Assembly: GCA_017396225.1 (NCBI GenBank)
Contig: JAFQMP010000026.1
Location: 1-55,340 of the forward strand
Direction of reading: 5' to 3'
Length of the DNA stretch: 55,340 nucleotides
Origin: Clostridia bacterium
GTDB taxonomy: Bacteria; Bacillota; Clostridia; Oscillospirales; CAG-272
Notes under the pieces: model-generated
Seen by the model: only the letters and a program-made list of their open reading frames with translations
Databases searched by the model: none
What the model was told of the DNA's origin: nothing
Program-made: the position numbers and the translations under genes
Shown here: positions 1 through 8,388 of the stretch, piece by piece
How the letters are laid out: every line of letters begins with the position of its first letter
How positions within the stretch are numbered: the stretch's first letter is position 1

Positions 1-1
1 C

Positions 2-295
2 GCCGTTTTTGAGGCACTGCTCCCGCGCAGCTGCGTAATGGCACTTTGTGTAGAGGGCAAGCAATTATCCTCTGAGGAGCTGGCGACCACCCTCTCCGAT
101 GTCATGCGTGAGCAGGGCGCGCTCTCCCTTATCATCGGCAGCTCCCACGGTCTTGCACCCCGCGTGAAGGCGCGGGCAGACCACAGACTTTCCGTTTCAA
201 AATTAACCTTCCCCCACCAGATGATGCGCGTGCTGCTTTTAGAAACAATCTACCGCAGCCTGTCCATTTTGCACGGTGCGAAATATCACAAGTAA
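2..295 (+). CDS. rlmH: RlmH, 23S rRNA pseudouridine-1915 N3-methyltransferase (3' part)
   Basis: C-terminal 97 residues; the 5' part lies outside the window, and the frame is open to the left edge. RlmH is a small SPOUT-fold, SAM-dependent enzyme that methylates N3 of pseudouridine 1915 in helix 69 of 23S rRNA in assembled 70S ribosomes. Visible family hallmarks are the LCVEGKQLSSEELA stretch, the IIGSSHGL glycine loop that forms the knot and SAM pocket, and the C-terminal LTFPHQMMRVLLLE...YHK block. The protein ends at the usual family C-terminus (YHK), so the 3' end is intact. It is followed at once by a strong terminator shared with the convergent exonuclease gene. Confidence 0.93.
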   Translation, partial: AVFEALLPRSCVMALCVEGKQLSSEELATTLSDVMREQGALSLIIGSSHGLAPRVKARADHRLSVSKLTFPHQMMRVLLLETIYRSLSILHGAKYHK

Positions 296-328
296 AAAAA
301 GAACCGCCCCCGTGGGCGGTTCTTTTTT
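294..328. terminator. Bidirectional intrinsic terminator
   Basis: Nine-bp GC-rich stem (301-309 with 314-322, loop CCGT) flanked by an A-run at 294-300 and a T-run at 323-328. It lies between convergent rlmH and the exonuclease gene and can serve both. Confidence 0.85.
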
Positions 329-369
329 GTCGCGCATGGCACAAGGGTGCGTAGGACAATCCGGCGCGA

Positions 370-1563
370 TTATACGGGGATACTCTCCCCACTCATATCC
401 TTGAAGGCATCGTCTGCGGGTGCTTCCTCTGCCGCAGGCTCCTCAATCACGGATTGTGGCTCAAGCAAATGGGAAAGGTCCATTTTCGGCTTTCTTGACA
501 GCTTGACCTCACTGGTCTCCAGGGTATCAAAAAGCACCTTAATGGGGTGAATTTCAATCTCGCTGCCCGCTGCCTGCATCGCCTCGGCAGCCGCCAGGCG
601 CTGGTCACCCTCCTCACCGCAATCATAGGTGAAGAGGATATCCGCCTCACGGGTGGCAAGCGTGTATCTACCGCCCTCATTGACAATCATCTGCGTGAGA
701 TACAGCATCTCGTTGAAATGATAGCGTTGATAGCCCAGGCTGACGGTAACCGTGTGTCCCGACAAAAGCGGGGGCTTGCGCGTTTTCTTGGGTGCAATGC
801 TTGCAAGATATTTGACAAAGAGCTTGGCATTTTCCGAGCCTGCTTCCATCATATTCGAGGTGTCGGGTGTGGCGGCCTCGGTCTCAACTGCTGCCTCCGC
901 ATTCCCCTTCTTCTTTTTGCCGCCACGGTGGCGCTTTTTCTTGCCCTCACCCTCAGGCTTTTTCCAGGCATAATCGGTCTGGAAGCCCTGCGTGTAGCCA
1001 CCGCAATCGGGGTACATCTCCAAAAGCTCAGTGATATTCTTGCCGTGGTAAGCACAAATCGCCTTGAGAATCAGCATCGTATTGTAGGCGTCCTCGTCAC
1101 TACGGTGCAGATTCTCCGCCTCAATACCGCACCAGGATAACAGACTGTCCTCCAAATTTTTTGCGGTATTATTTTCGGGCTGGCGCGCATAAATCTGCTG
1201 CACGTCATAAAAACGGTAGGTGTAGGGCTCAAGTCCGTAGCGCTTGCAATCGTCCTGCAGGAAATGCACATCATTGGTAACAGCATAGCCAATCACAATC
1301 GTGTCAGGGTCCTCAAACATCTCGCGGAAAAAATCATAAAACTCAGAAAACGGCGGCTTGTCCGCAAAAATTTCACGGGGATATGCCATCATCTTTTTCG
1401 CCACGTACCAGTCAAAACGATCGCGGGGATTGATAAGAACATCTTCCTTCTCGCGGATAATGTTAAATTCCTCGTCGGTCACCACGTAACCAAGACTAAA
1501 AAGCTTGGCGCAGTTATTGTAGCAATTTGCACATTCAATATCAAAAAACAAATACTTCTTCAT
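370..1563 (-). CDS. DEDDh 3'-5' exonuclease (DnaQ/RNase T superfamily) with Lys-rich linker and C-terminal domain
   Basis: 397 residues. The N-terminal ~175 residues carry the DEDDh exonuclease motifs: Exo I FFDIEC (Asp8, Glu10), Exo II around Asp98 (YAVTNDVHFL) and Exo III HRSDED (His153, Asp158). These bind two metal ions in 3'-5' exonucleases such as the DnaQ proofreading subunit and oligoribonuclease. A Lys/Arg/Gly-rich stretch (about residues 205-222) follows, likely nucleic-acid binding. A C-terminal region (about 260-345) with alternating strands and helices resembles a BRCT fold, then an acidic tail. The gene is monocistronic, with its own promoter at 1627-1655. Substrate (DNA or RNA) cannot be told from sequence. 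Confidence 0.8.
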   Translation of the reverse strand: MKKYLFFDIECANCYNNCAKLFSLGYVVTDEEFNIIREKEDVLINPRDRFDWYVAKKMMAYPREIFADKPPFSEFYDFFREMFEDPDTIVIGYAVTNDVHFLQDDCKRYGLEPYTYRFYDVQQIYARQPENNTAKNLEDSLLSWCGIEAENLHRSDEDAYNTMLILKAICAYHGKNITELLEMYPDCGGYTQGFQTDYAWKKPEGEGKKKRHRGGKKKKGNAEAAVETEAATPDTSNMMEAGSENAKLFVKYLASIAPKKTRKPPLLSGHTVTVSLGYQRYHFNEMLYLTQMIVNEGGRYTLATREADILFTYDCGEEGDQRLAAAEAMQAAGSEIEIHPIKVLFDTLETSEVKLSRKPKMDLSHLLEPQSVIEEPAAEEAPADDAFKDMSGESIPV

Positions 1564-1626
1564 TTAACTTCCAATCATTTTATAAAATCCATAAGAAGGC
1601 GATCTCGCCGCAAAAACTCCACTTTT

Positions 1627-1655
1627 ATTATATAATACCCCCCTCGGTTTGTCAA
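1627..1655 (-). promoter_or_regulatory. Sigma-A promoter of the exonuclease gene
   Basis: Read on the minus strand: TTGACA (1650-1655), 17-nt spacer, TATAAT (1627-1632); a perfect consensus match about 60 nt upstream of the start codon. Confidence 0.85.
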
Positions 1656-1697
1656 GGCAAAAGCGCGAATTGTGACGCGGTAAATTTATGAATACAC

Positions 1698-1726
1698 TTG
1701 ATTTTAAGAAGGCGATTTGCTATAAT
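1698..1726 (+). promoter_or_regulatory. Sigma-A promoter of the small ORF / DUF1934 unit
   Basis: TTGATT (1698-1703), 17-nt spacer, TATAAT (1721-1726), followed 32 nt later by the ATG of the small ORF with an ACGAGG ribosome site. Confidence 0.8.
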
Positions 1727-1758
1727 AAAAGCGACACCTGATTTACGAGGTAATGCTG

Positions 1759-2022
1759 ATGAAATTTGATGTAAGAGCCGACGCCGCATTTCGTGAAAAA
1801 CGCCGCAAAATGGGCGAAAATCTTCACTGCAATTCAATTGCTTGCGACTACCGCGCCGTAATTGCAGGCGGTCACAGCGACGACCGCGCCATGCAGGGCG
1901 ACCTTGCGGGCAGCTGGGGTTGGATTGCCGACCGCGGCTTTCACCTGATGCAGACCGACTTTGTACTTGAATCCCGCCTGTTCCTCGAAGAAACGGGCAG
2001 AAGAATGAAAAAGCCATGCTGA
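1759..2022 (+). CDS. Small hypothetical protein, coupled to DUF1934 gene
   Basis: 87 residues from the ATG at 1759, which has an ACGAGG ribosome site 9 nt upstream; an in-frame ATG at 1753 is too close to that site. I do not recognise the family. It has a charged N-terminus, one central Gly/Asp-rich stretch with a WGW motif, no signal peptide and no membrane segment. Its stop overlaps the ATG of the next gene in an ATGCTGA arrangement, which implies translational coupling, and it sits directly behind a good promoter. Both points favour a real gene over chance, but it could also be a decayed reading frame in the leader of the DUF1934 gene. Confidence 0.5.
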   Translation: MKFDVRADAAFREKRRKMGENLHCNSIACDYRAVIAGGHSDDRAMQGDLAGSWGWIADRGFHLMQTDFVLESRLFLEETGRRMKKPC

Positions 2023-2516
2023 AGCGCGTACGAGTTTCGGTAAAAACAAAACAGTGGCAATTGGGCGGCACGATTTTTGATGACGTGACACCGCCGAGCG
2101 CTGCACCTGCACGTGTAGAGCCACAGGAAATTGAAATGACTGCAGAGGGCAGCTACCACGACGACGGGCACCGCGTGACTGTCACCTACCGCGAGGGTGA
2201 GCTTTCTGGCCTTGGAAATGCCAAAACCACCATCTTTTTTCAAAAAAGCGACCCCCACACCGTCACCATGACGAGGGACGGCGCAGTGCGCACCGCATTG
2301 CTTTTTGAAGAAGGCAAACGCCACATCTGCATCTACAAAACGCCGCTGATGCCGTTTGAGGTCGCCGTCAAAACGCGCAGGGTAGAAAACACCCTCTCTG
2401 AAAACGGCAAGCTCCGCCTTGATTATACCGTGGAAATCAAGGGCGCAGACCCCGAGCGCACCGAGCTGACCCTCTCGCTCCTGCCCGATATCAGAAAACC
2501 GCTTTCTTCATCATAA
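2016..2516 (+). CDS. DUF1934 (YwiB-like, calycin-type beta-barrel) protein
   Basis: 166 residues. The pattern of short beta strands (MKxVRVSVKTKQ opening, YREGELSGLGNAKTTIFF, RTALLFEEGKRHICIYKTP, LDYTVEI) matches the DUF1934 family, lipocalin-like beta-barrel proteins of unknown role found across Bacillota, often near rpoE or argS. No signal peptide, so cytoplasmic. The length is somewhat above the usual ~140 residues because of an N-terminal Pro/Ala-rich insert (residues 26-36). The ATG at 2016 has no strong ribosome site of its own; translation probably depends on coupling with the overlapping upstream ORF. It ends at a bidirectional terminator. Confidence 0.7.
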   Translation: MLKRVRVSVKTKQWQLGGTIFDDVTPPSAAPARVEPQEIEMTAEGSYHDDGHRVTVTYREGELSGLGNAKTTIFFQKSDPHTVTMTRDGAVRTALLFEEGKRHICIYKTPLMPFEVAVKTRRVENTLSENGKLRLDYTVEIKGADPERTELTLSLLPDIRKPLSSS

Positions 2517-2520
2517 ATGC

Positions 2521-2550
2521 AAAAATGCCGAGCAATGCTCGGCATTTTTT
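2521..2550. terminator. Bidirectional intrinsic terminator
   Basis: Thirteen-bp stem (2521-2533 with 2537-2549, loop AAT) with A- and T-runs at its ends, between convergent DUF1934 and HAD phosphatase genes; the minus-strand gene's stop codon lies inside the T-run. Confidence 0.88.
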
Positions 2551-3211
2551 ATTTCACGATTTTCGCAAAAACCGCGTCGGGCGTGTCAACTACGGTAGTG
2601 GCACCGGCGCCAAGCAGTATCTCCTTGGTGCGAAAGCCCCAGGAAACAAGAATAGCGTCCACGCCTGCGTTACGGGCGGTCTCTACGTCCACCTCAGAGT
2701 CACCGATATACACGGTTTCCGCCGCCGTCACGCCAAGGGCGCGCATCATCAGAAAAACCGCATCAGGTGCAGGCTTTTTGGGTATTCCCTCCGCCTCGCG
2801 CTCCCCCGCCACCATATCAAGCAGTCCTGCAAAGTAATCCCTGCAAAGTGCCTGCGTGGCAAAATCCGCCTTATTGGACAAGACCGCGGTCAGCACGCCT
2901 GCTGCACGCAGATTGGCAAGCAGCTGAGAAATCCCCGCATACGGGGCGGTTTTTTCGGCACAATGCGCCGTATAATAGGTTTTGAAATCGGCAAGCACGG
3001 CATCAACCGTCTGCTCGTCCATGCCCTGCGGCAGCGCGCGTGTAATCAGAAGCCTGATACCGTTGCCGACAAAGCCGCAAACTGCCTCGCGTGTATGCGT
3101 GGGATAGCCGTTTTTTACAAGCACGGCGTTGACCGAATCGGCAAGGTCGTCAAGTGTATCCAAAATCGTCCCGTCCAAATCAAAAATTGCTAATTTATAC
3201 TGTTTTTCCAT
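2549..3211 (-). CDS. HAD-superfamily phosphatase, phosphoglycolate-phosphatase-like
   Basis: 220 residues from the ATG at 3211 (AAGAAGGCG ribosome site); longer in-frame starts would run into the upstream gene. HAD motif I FDLDGT (Asp11, Asp13), motif II LSNK, the motif III lysine region (PKKPAPDA) and motif IV IGDSEVDVETA are all present, with a helical C1 cap between motifs I and II typical of Gph/PpaX. Such enzymes dephosphorylate 2-phosphoglycolate from DNA repair or, in PpaX, pyrophosphate; the substrate here is not determined. It is the last gene of the ileS-lspA-rluD run, 4 nt downstream of another HAD gene. Confidence 0.85.
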   Translation of the reverse strand: MEKQYKLAIFDLDGTILDTLDDLADSVNAVLVKNGYPTHTREAVCGFVGNGIRLLITRALPQGMDEQTVDAVLADFKTYYTAHCAEKTAPYAGISQLLANLRAAGVLTAVLSNKADFATQALCRDYFAGLLDMVAGEREAEGIPKKPAPDAVFLMMRALGVTAAETVYIGDSEVDVETARNAGVDAILVSWGFRTKEILLGAGATTVVDTPDAVFAKIVK

Positions 3212-3215
3212 ACCA

Positions 3216-4049
3216 TTACGCCTTCTTTTGCAGCGTGCCCGCCTCAATCTTCTCAATCACATCGGCAATCAAGCCGTCATTACAATCACATAGCACACAG
3301 TCTGCCGCCGTCTTGACGTCTTCAATCGCGTTGGCAGGTGCCACAGCAATATCCGCCGCACGCAGCATTTCTATATCGTTTTCAAAGTCGCCACAGGCAA
3401 TCACGGTAAGATTGTCAATCCCCATAGCACCGCGCAGCTTGTCAATCCCCTTCGCCTTGCTGCAGCCCTTGACCTGCATTTCGAGTAAGCGCGGACCCGT
3501 GAGGAAAATATCCAGCCTATCCGAAAAGCGCATCTCTGCCTTGGCTCTCACGCGCGCCAGCACCTCGGGCTCTGCACGGAAAACAATCTTTTGCCAATCA
3601 TCAAGCGCCCATTCCCCGCAGGGCAAAATCCGCACGTTTTTGTCGGTATAAATCTCCATATCGTGCAGCATAAGGCCGTAAGGGGTTGCCGTGCGCAATG
3701 CGGTTTGCAGCGTCGCCACACGGAACGGAATATCCTCACAATCCTCCCTGGCAAAGGCGAGCAGCTCTGCAGCTGTCTCTGCAGGAATACATTCCTCAAA
3801 AAGTGCAGCACCCTTACGGAAATCATAAAGATATGCGCCATTTACCAGAATGGCGGGTGCAGTCAGCAGTACCTCCGGCGTGGGAATTGCATCAAGTATC
3901 ACGTGAGGGCGTCCTGTTGCCACAGTAAAGCTGCCTCCTCCCGCAACAAAGCGGCGGATTGCGTCAAGACTGCGCTCGGGGATACAGCTCTCGCGATTCA
4001 AAAGCGTACCGTCCATATCAGACACGATGAGATAACTCGAAAAGTCCAT
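3216..4049 (-). CDS. Cof-type HAD-IIB phosphatase
   Basis: 277 residues. Motif I VSDMDGTLLN (Asp11, Asp13), motif II VATGRPH, a C2-type alpha/beta cap in the middle, then a Lys-rich KGCSKAKGIDKL segment and motif IV ACGDFENDIEML define the Cof/YidA class of sugar- or flavin-phosphate phosphatases. The ATG overlaps the stop of rluD as TAATG, with AAAAGGA 9 nt upstream, so it is translationally coupled; this decides the start over the ATG three codons earlier, which abuts the Shine-Dalgarno. Specific substrate unknown. Confidence 0.88.
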   Translation of the reverse strand: MDFSSYLIVSDMDGTLLNRESCIPERSLDAIRRFVAGGGSFTVATGRPHVILDAIPTPEVLLTAPAILVNGAYLYDFRKGAALFEECIPAETAAELLAFAREDCEDIPFRVATLQTALRTATPYGLMLHDMEIYTDKNVRILPCGEWALDDWQKIVFRAEPEVLARVRAKAEMRFSDRLDIFLTGPRLLEMQVKGCSKAKGIDKLRGAMGIDNLTVIACGDFENDIEMLRAADIAVAPANAIEDVKTAADCVLCDCNDGLIADVIEKIEAGTLQKKA

Positions 4050-4996
4050 TACTGACATTCCTTTTCTAAAATTTCAAGCAGCTTTGCAAATTCGGCAGGC
4101 AGCGGCGCCTTGAAGGTCATACGCTCACCGGTCCGTGGGTGTGTCAGCGAAAGCTCACCTGCAAAAAGCGTTTGACCCGTAATCAGCGCGCGATGTCTTG
4201 CCTCAAATTTCGTACCGTCCCCACCGTAAACAGGGTCGCCGAGCAAGGGGTGGCCGAGGGACGCCATATGCACACGAATCTGGTGCGTGCGCCCTGTTTC
4301 AAGCTCGCAGCGGATATGTGTCATCTGTCCAAAGCGCGCCAGCACCTCATAATGCGTCACAGCCTCTCTGCCCTCACCCTCACGGCGCATAATCGCCATA
4401 CGCTTACGGTCAACAGGGTGACGGCCAATGGGCGCGTTTACCGTGCCCTTATCCTCTCTGAAATTACCAATGGCAATCGCCTGATAGACGCGACTGACGG
4501 CGTGCACCTTCAGCTGCTCGGAGAGCGCACTATGCGCAACGTCATTTTTGGCAACCACCAGAAGCCCTGCGGTATCCTTATCAATGCGGTGGACAATACC
4601 GGGGCGCTCCACACCGCCAATACCCGAAAGAGAGCCCTTGCAGTGATAAAGCAAAGCATTGACGAGCGTACCGCTTTCATTACCCGCGGCGGGGTGTACC
4701 ACCATACCGACAGGCTTATTGATGACGATGATATCCTCGTCCTCATAAATCACATCAAGCGGAATATCCTCGGGCACTGCCTCTGCGGGAGTCGGGTCAG
4801 GCATCGTCAGGGTAATCTCCTCACCGCCCTTCAGGCGGTATTTTTTGTTCGTCTCCCCAAAGGAGAGCGTGACCTGCCCTGAGAGCAGCAGTCTTTCTGC
4901 CTGCGCACGGGAGATATCAAATGCCGCGGCAAGATAGCCGTCCAAACGCTCACCACGGTTAGCAGCGTCCACCACGGTTTTACGCACATCAGCCAC
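4049..4996 (-). CDS. rluD: RluD-family 23S rRNA pseudouridine synthase
   Basis: 315 residues from a GTG at 4996, which overlaps the lspA stop and has AGAGGA 6 nt upstream; the open frame extends 23 codons further but only into lspA. An N-terminal S4 RNA-binding domain (about residues 10-70) is followed by the RluA/RluD catalytic domain with HRIDKDTAGLLVVAK, whose Asp139 is the catalytic aspartate, and the RTHQIRVHMASLGHP signature. It isomerises uridines in 23S rRNA (helix 69 in E. coli RluD) or acts as the Bacillus paralog YlyB, which like this gene lies right behind lspA; that synteny supports the call. Confidence 0.9.
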   Translation of the reverse strand: MADVRKTVVDAANRGERLDGYLAAAFDISRAQAERLLLSGQVTLSFGETNKKYRLKGGEEITLTMPDPTPAEAVPEDIPLDVIYEDEDIIVINKPVGMVVHPAAGNESGTLVNALLYHCKGSLSGIGGVERPGIVHRIDKDTAGLLVVAKNDVAHSALSEQLKVHAVSRVYQAIAIGNFREDKGTVNAPIGRHPVDRKRMAIMRREGEGREAVTHYEVLARFGQMTHIRCELETGRTHQIRVHMASLGHPLLGDPVYGGDGTKFEARHRALITGQTLFAGELSLTHPRTGERMTFKAPLPAEFAKLLEILEKECQ

Positions 4997-5504
4997 CTTT
5001 TTCCTCTCCCTCCTCGGTCGCAGGCACCGTCTTACCCTTGTTCTTGTAATCAGCCACAATTTCAAGAATCAAATCAAGGAAGACAAGAGCCGCACCGACA
5101 CAGACAGCTGCATCGGCGATGTTAAAGACCCATACCCAAAAATCAAAGGCGCAGAAATCAATGAAATCCACGACAAAGCCAAGGCGTATGCGGTCTATCA
5201 TATTGCCAATACCGCCACCCACAATCATAGCAAGCGCAACGCGGGACAGCGGACGTTTATTGAATTTGAAAAGATACACAGCAACAAGGCCGATGCCGAT
5301 GACAGACGCCACCAGAAAAATCCAACGGTGGTCGGCAAGCAAGCCAAAGGCCATGCCGCGATTTTCCACATAAGTAAAATGCAGCACGTTCTTGATAATC
5401 GCCACCTCGCCCTCATAAAGATAGGCAAGCACCAACAGCTTGCTCACCTGGTCAAGGACAAGGACACCGACAATAATTGCCACGGCAAGTATGACTCCAG
5501 ACAT
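4989..5504 (-). CDS. lspA: Signal peptidase II (prolipoprotein signal peptidase)
   Basis: 171 residues, four predicted membrane segments. The two catalytic aspartates of this aspartyl protease are seen in VVDFIDF (Asp113) and FNIADAAV (Asp131), along with the conserved NRGMAFGLL and GGGIGNMIDR motifs. LspA cleaves the signal peptide before the lipid-modified cysteine of lipoproteins. It has a short acidic C-terminal tail (TEEGEEKGG). It starts at 5504 with GAAAGGA upstream; the next gene, rluD, begins inside its 3' end. Confidence 0.95.
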   Translation of the reverse strand: MSGVILAVAIIVGVLVLDQVSKLLVLAYLYEGEVAIIKNVLHFTYVENRGMAFGLLADHRWIFLVASVIGIGLVAVYLFKFNKRPLSRVALAMIVGGGIGNMIDRIRLGFVVDFIDFCAFDFWVWVFNIADAAVCVGAALVFLDLILEIVADYKNKGKTVPATEEGEEKGG

Positions 5505-5523
5505 AGTGTTTCCTTTCGTGAAA

Positions 5524-5554
5524 AGTGCCGCAGCCGTCGGACGGTTGCGGCACT
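5524..5554 (-). terminator. Hairpin between ileS and lspA (partial terminator)
   Basis: Fourteen-bp stem with one G-U pair (5524-5537 with 5541-5554) followed on the minus strand by only four T's. It probably reduces read-through from ileS into lspA instead of stopping it, since no separate lspA promoter is evident. Confidence 0.6.
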
Positions 5555-5567
5555 CCTTATTTGAAAA

Positions 5568-8354
5568 TTAAAGACCGAGCACAGCGCGGCAGCGGGGGCA
5601 AAGAACACCTTCCTCGCCGTCGTGATAAGCCTTTGTGGTGTAATTCCAGCAACGGTCGCACTTCTCGCCGTCGGCAGCGGCAACCGCAACTGCAATGGGT
5701 GCGCCCTCCTCAAGGAAGACCTCGGCAGGAGCAGCGGCATTCACCAGTTCAACCTGCGATACGATGCAGAAGGTGGCAAGCTCACTTTCAAAGGCCTTGA
5801 GCATCGCAAAGGTATCCGCATCAGGCGCGTAAACGGTAATCTTGGCATCAAGCGACTTGCCGATGCGCTTTTCTGCGCGTGCCAGCTCCAGTGCCTTCAT
5901 CACGTGCTCACGCAGCGCGAAGAACGCAGGGTAGGAAGCAAACTCAGGGAACACAAGGCTCTCGTCGTATGCAGGCATCTCGTTGAGGAATACGCTCTTG
6001 GTGTTATCGGCAGCCGTGTGAGGCATTGCCTGCCAGATTTCCTCTGCGGTGAAGACAAGCAGCGGTGCCATCAGACGGGTCATCGCGCTGACGATATAGT
6101 ACATTGCGGTCTGTGCCGAGCGACGCGCAAAAGAGGTTGCGCCCTCTGCATAGACACGGTCCTTGGTGATGTCAATGTAAAGCTTGGAAAGCTCGGTGGT
6201 GCAGAAGTCGCTGAGGTCGTGATAAATCACATGGAACTCAAAATCATTATATGCCTCACGTGCATTCTTCACAAGCTCGTTCATGGCAGAAACAATCCAC
6301 GCATCAATGCCCGTGAGCTCGTTCAGGGGAACAGCATCGGTTTCGGGGTTGAAATCGTAGAGGTCTGCAAGCAGGAAGCGCGCGGTGTTGCGAATCTTGC
6401 GGTAGGCGTCGGAGAGCTGCTTGAAGATGTTATCGGAGCAGCGCACGTCCACGCGGTAATCGGCAGATGCCACCCACAGACGGACAAGATCTGCACCGTA
6501 CTTCTTAATCATATCGAGGGGGTCAACACCGTTGCCGAGCGACTTGTGCATCGCACGACCCTCACCGTCAACAACCCAACCGTGGGTGAGGACGGTCTTG
6601 AAGGGAGCCTCAGCCTTACCCGTCGAGCCGACAGCCGTCAGCAGCGAGGACTGGAACCAACCGCGGTACTGGTCAGCGCCCTCCAGATACACATCGGCAG
6701 GCCACTCCTCCTCGGCAAGCACACCAAAGTGAGTGGAGCCGGAGTCAAACCAACCGTCAAGGGTATTCTGCTCCTTGACAAAATGCGTCTTGCCGCACTT
6801 GGGACAGACAAAGCCTGCGGGAAGCAGCTGGGCAGCCTCCATATCAAACCAGGCATTGGAGCCCTTTGCTGCAAACACATCGGAAACGCTGTTAATGGTT
6901 GCCTCATTGCAGATAACCTCGCCGCAATCCTCGCAATAGAATACGGGAATGGGCAGACCCCACTTGCGCTGACGGGAAATGCACCAGTCGGCACGCTCGC
7001 GAATCATCTGCACCATGCGCTCGCCGCCCCAAAGAGGCAGCCAACGCACATTTTCACAAGCCTTTACAGCATCGTCCTTAAACGCCTCAACCGAGCAGAA
7101 CCACTGGGGGGTTGCGCGGAAGATAATGGGGGACTTGCAGCGCCAGCAGTGCGGATACTCGTGCTCGATTTCCTCGCTGGCGAAGAGTGCGCCACTTTCC
7201 TTGAGGTCCTCCAGAATCGCCACATTGGATTGGTCATAGCGCATACCTGCAAACTTGCCCGCATCAGCAGTCTGGATACCGCGGTCGTCCACAGGAACAA
7301 TCACGTCAATGTTATAGCGACGGCAGGTTTGGTAGTCGTCAGCACCAAAGCCGGGGGCGGTGTGTACGCAGCCTGTACCGCTATCCATGGTGACGTAATC
7401 GGCGTTCACCAGAACAGACTTGCGATCAAGGAAGGGGTGGTCGGCGGTCATATACTCAAACTCGCTGCCCTTCAGAGTTGCAAGCACCTCGTAATCGGCA
7501 ACACCGCCTGCCTGCATCGTCTTTTCAAGCAGTGCGTTTGCCACGATATAATTTTCGGCACCGGCCTTCACAACCACATAATCCTCATCAGGGTTAAGGG
7601 CAATGGCAAGGTTGCCGGGAAGCGTCCATGTCGTCGTCGTCCAAATGATAACATAGGTATTCGCAAGGTCGCATACGTCCGAAAGCTTACCCTTATCATC
7701 GCTCATACGGAACTTGACATAGATAGAGGTGCAGGGGTCAGTCTTATACTCAATCTCAGCCTCTGCAAGCGCCGTTTCGTCCTTGGGGCACCAATATACA
7801 GGCTTCATTCCCTTGTAGATATAGCCGCGACGGTACATATCGCCAAACACCCTGACCTCACGTGCCTCAAACTCGGGCGACATTGTGGCGTAAGGATTTG
7901 CCCAGTCGCCTGTGATACCCAGGCGCTTGAACTGCTCACGCTGAATATCGATAAAGTTCTGCGCAAAGCCCTCGCAAGCGGAACGGAAGTCGGACACCGA
8001 CATCTTCTTATGGTCGAGCTTATTTTTCTTGATAATTGCGCTTTCAATCGGCATACCGTGGTTGTCCCAGCCGGGGATATAGGGCACGCGGTAGCCCATC
8101 ATCACGTGGGATTTGTTGATGAAATCCTTGAGGATTTTGTTCAGGGCGTGTCCCATATGAATGTTGCCGTTGGAGAAGGGCGGGCCGTCGTGCAGAACGA
8201 AGAGGGGCTTGCCTGCCGCACCCTCAAGCATGCTGCCGTAAAGGTCCATATCCTCCCAATACTTGAGCATCTCAGGCTCACGCTTGGGCAGCTCCGCACG
8301 CATTGCAAATGTCGTCGTGGGAAGGTTCAGAGATTTGCTGTAATCTTTTGCCAT
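5568..8354 (-). CDS. ileS: Isoleucyl-tRNA synthetase
   Basis: 928 residues, class Ia synthetase that charges tRNA(Ile) and edits Val. The HIGH motif is GNIHMGHA (about residues 63-70). The KMSKS loop is present in the variant form AMHKSLGN near residue 600. The CP1 editing domain (TTTTWTLPGN) lies in between, and a C-terminal zinc finger (CDRCWNY...CPRC) marks the bacterial-type enzyme. A second Cys pair set (CWRCKS, CEDCGE, CPKCGK) sits in the connective region. Start at 8354 with TAGGAG 8 nt upstream. It lies 34 nt behind ylmH with no T-box in the gap, so it is read from the division cluster upstream. Confidence 0.97.
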   Translation of the reverse strand: MAKDYSKSLNLPTTTFAMRAELPKREPEMLKYWEDMDLYGSMLEGAAGKPLFVLHDGPPFSNGNIHMGHALNKILKDFINKSHVMMGYRVPYIPGWDNHGMPIESAIIKKNKLDHKKMSVSDFRSACEGFAQNFIDIQREQFKRLGITGDWANPYATMSPEFEAREVRVFGDMYRRGYIYKGMKPVYWCPKDETALAEAEIEYKTDPCTSIYVKFRMSDDKGKLSDVCDLANTYVIIWTTTTWTLPGNLAIALNPDEDYVVVKAGAENYIVANALLEKTMQAGGVADYEVLATLKGSEFEYMTADHPFLDRKSVLVNADYVTMDSGTGCVHTAPGFGADDYQTCRRYNIDVIVPVDDRGIQTADAGKFAGMRYDQSNVAILEDLKESGALFASEEIEHEYPHCWRCKSPIIFRATPQWFCSVEAFKDDAVKACENVRWLPLWGGERMVQMIRERADWCISRQRKWGLPIPVFYCEDCGEVICNEATINSVSDVFAAKGSNAWFDMEAAQLLPAGFVCPKCGKTHFVKEQNTLDGWFDSGSTHFGVLAEEEWPADVYLEGADQYRGWFQSSLLTAVGSTGKAEAPFKTVLTHGWVVDGEGRAMHKSLGNGVDPLDMIKKYGADLVRLWVASADYRVDVRCSDNIFKQLSDAYRKIRNTARFLLADLYDFNPETDAVPLNELTGIDAWIVSAMNELVKNAREAYNDFEFHVIYHDLSDFCTTELSKLYIDITKDRVYAEGATSFARRSAQTAMYYIVSAMTRLMAPLLVFTAEEIWQAMPHTAADNTKSVFLNEMPAYDESLVFPEFASYPAFFALREHVMKALELARAEKRIGKSLDAKITVYAPDADTFAMLKAFESELATFCIVSQVELVNAAAPAEVFLEEGAPIAVAVAAADGEKCDRCWNYTTKAYHDGEEGVLCPRCRAVLGL

Positions 8355-8388
8355 GATTTTTAACTCCTATATGTTTATCAAAACTTTT

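Noticed and set aside
7000..7000. IleRS KMSKS motif reads AMHKS, considered as a possible inactive synthetase
   Set aside because: The motif actually lies near 6540-6560; the AMHKSLGN form is familiar in Clostridia-type IleRS, and every other motif is intact, so it is treated as a normal variant.
5622..8363. A 913-codon open frame on the plus strand
   Set aside because: It is an exact antisense shadow of ileS; the translation has no recognisable domain, is rich in His/Val/Gly as expected from a complementary strand of a G/C-rich gene, and has no ribosome site.
8355..8388. T-box leader for ileS
   Set aside because: The gap to ylmH is only 34 nt with no room for a T-box and no terminator.
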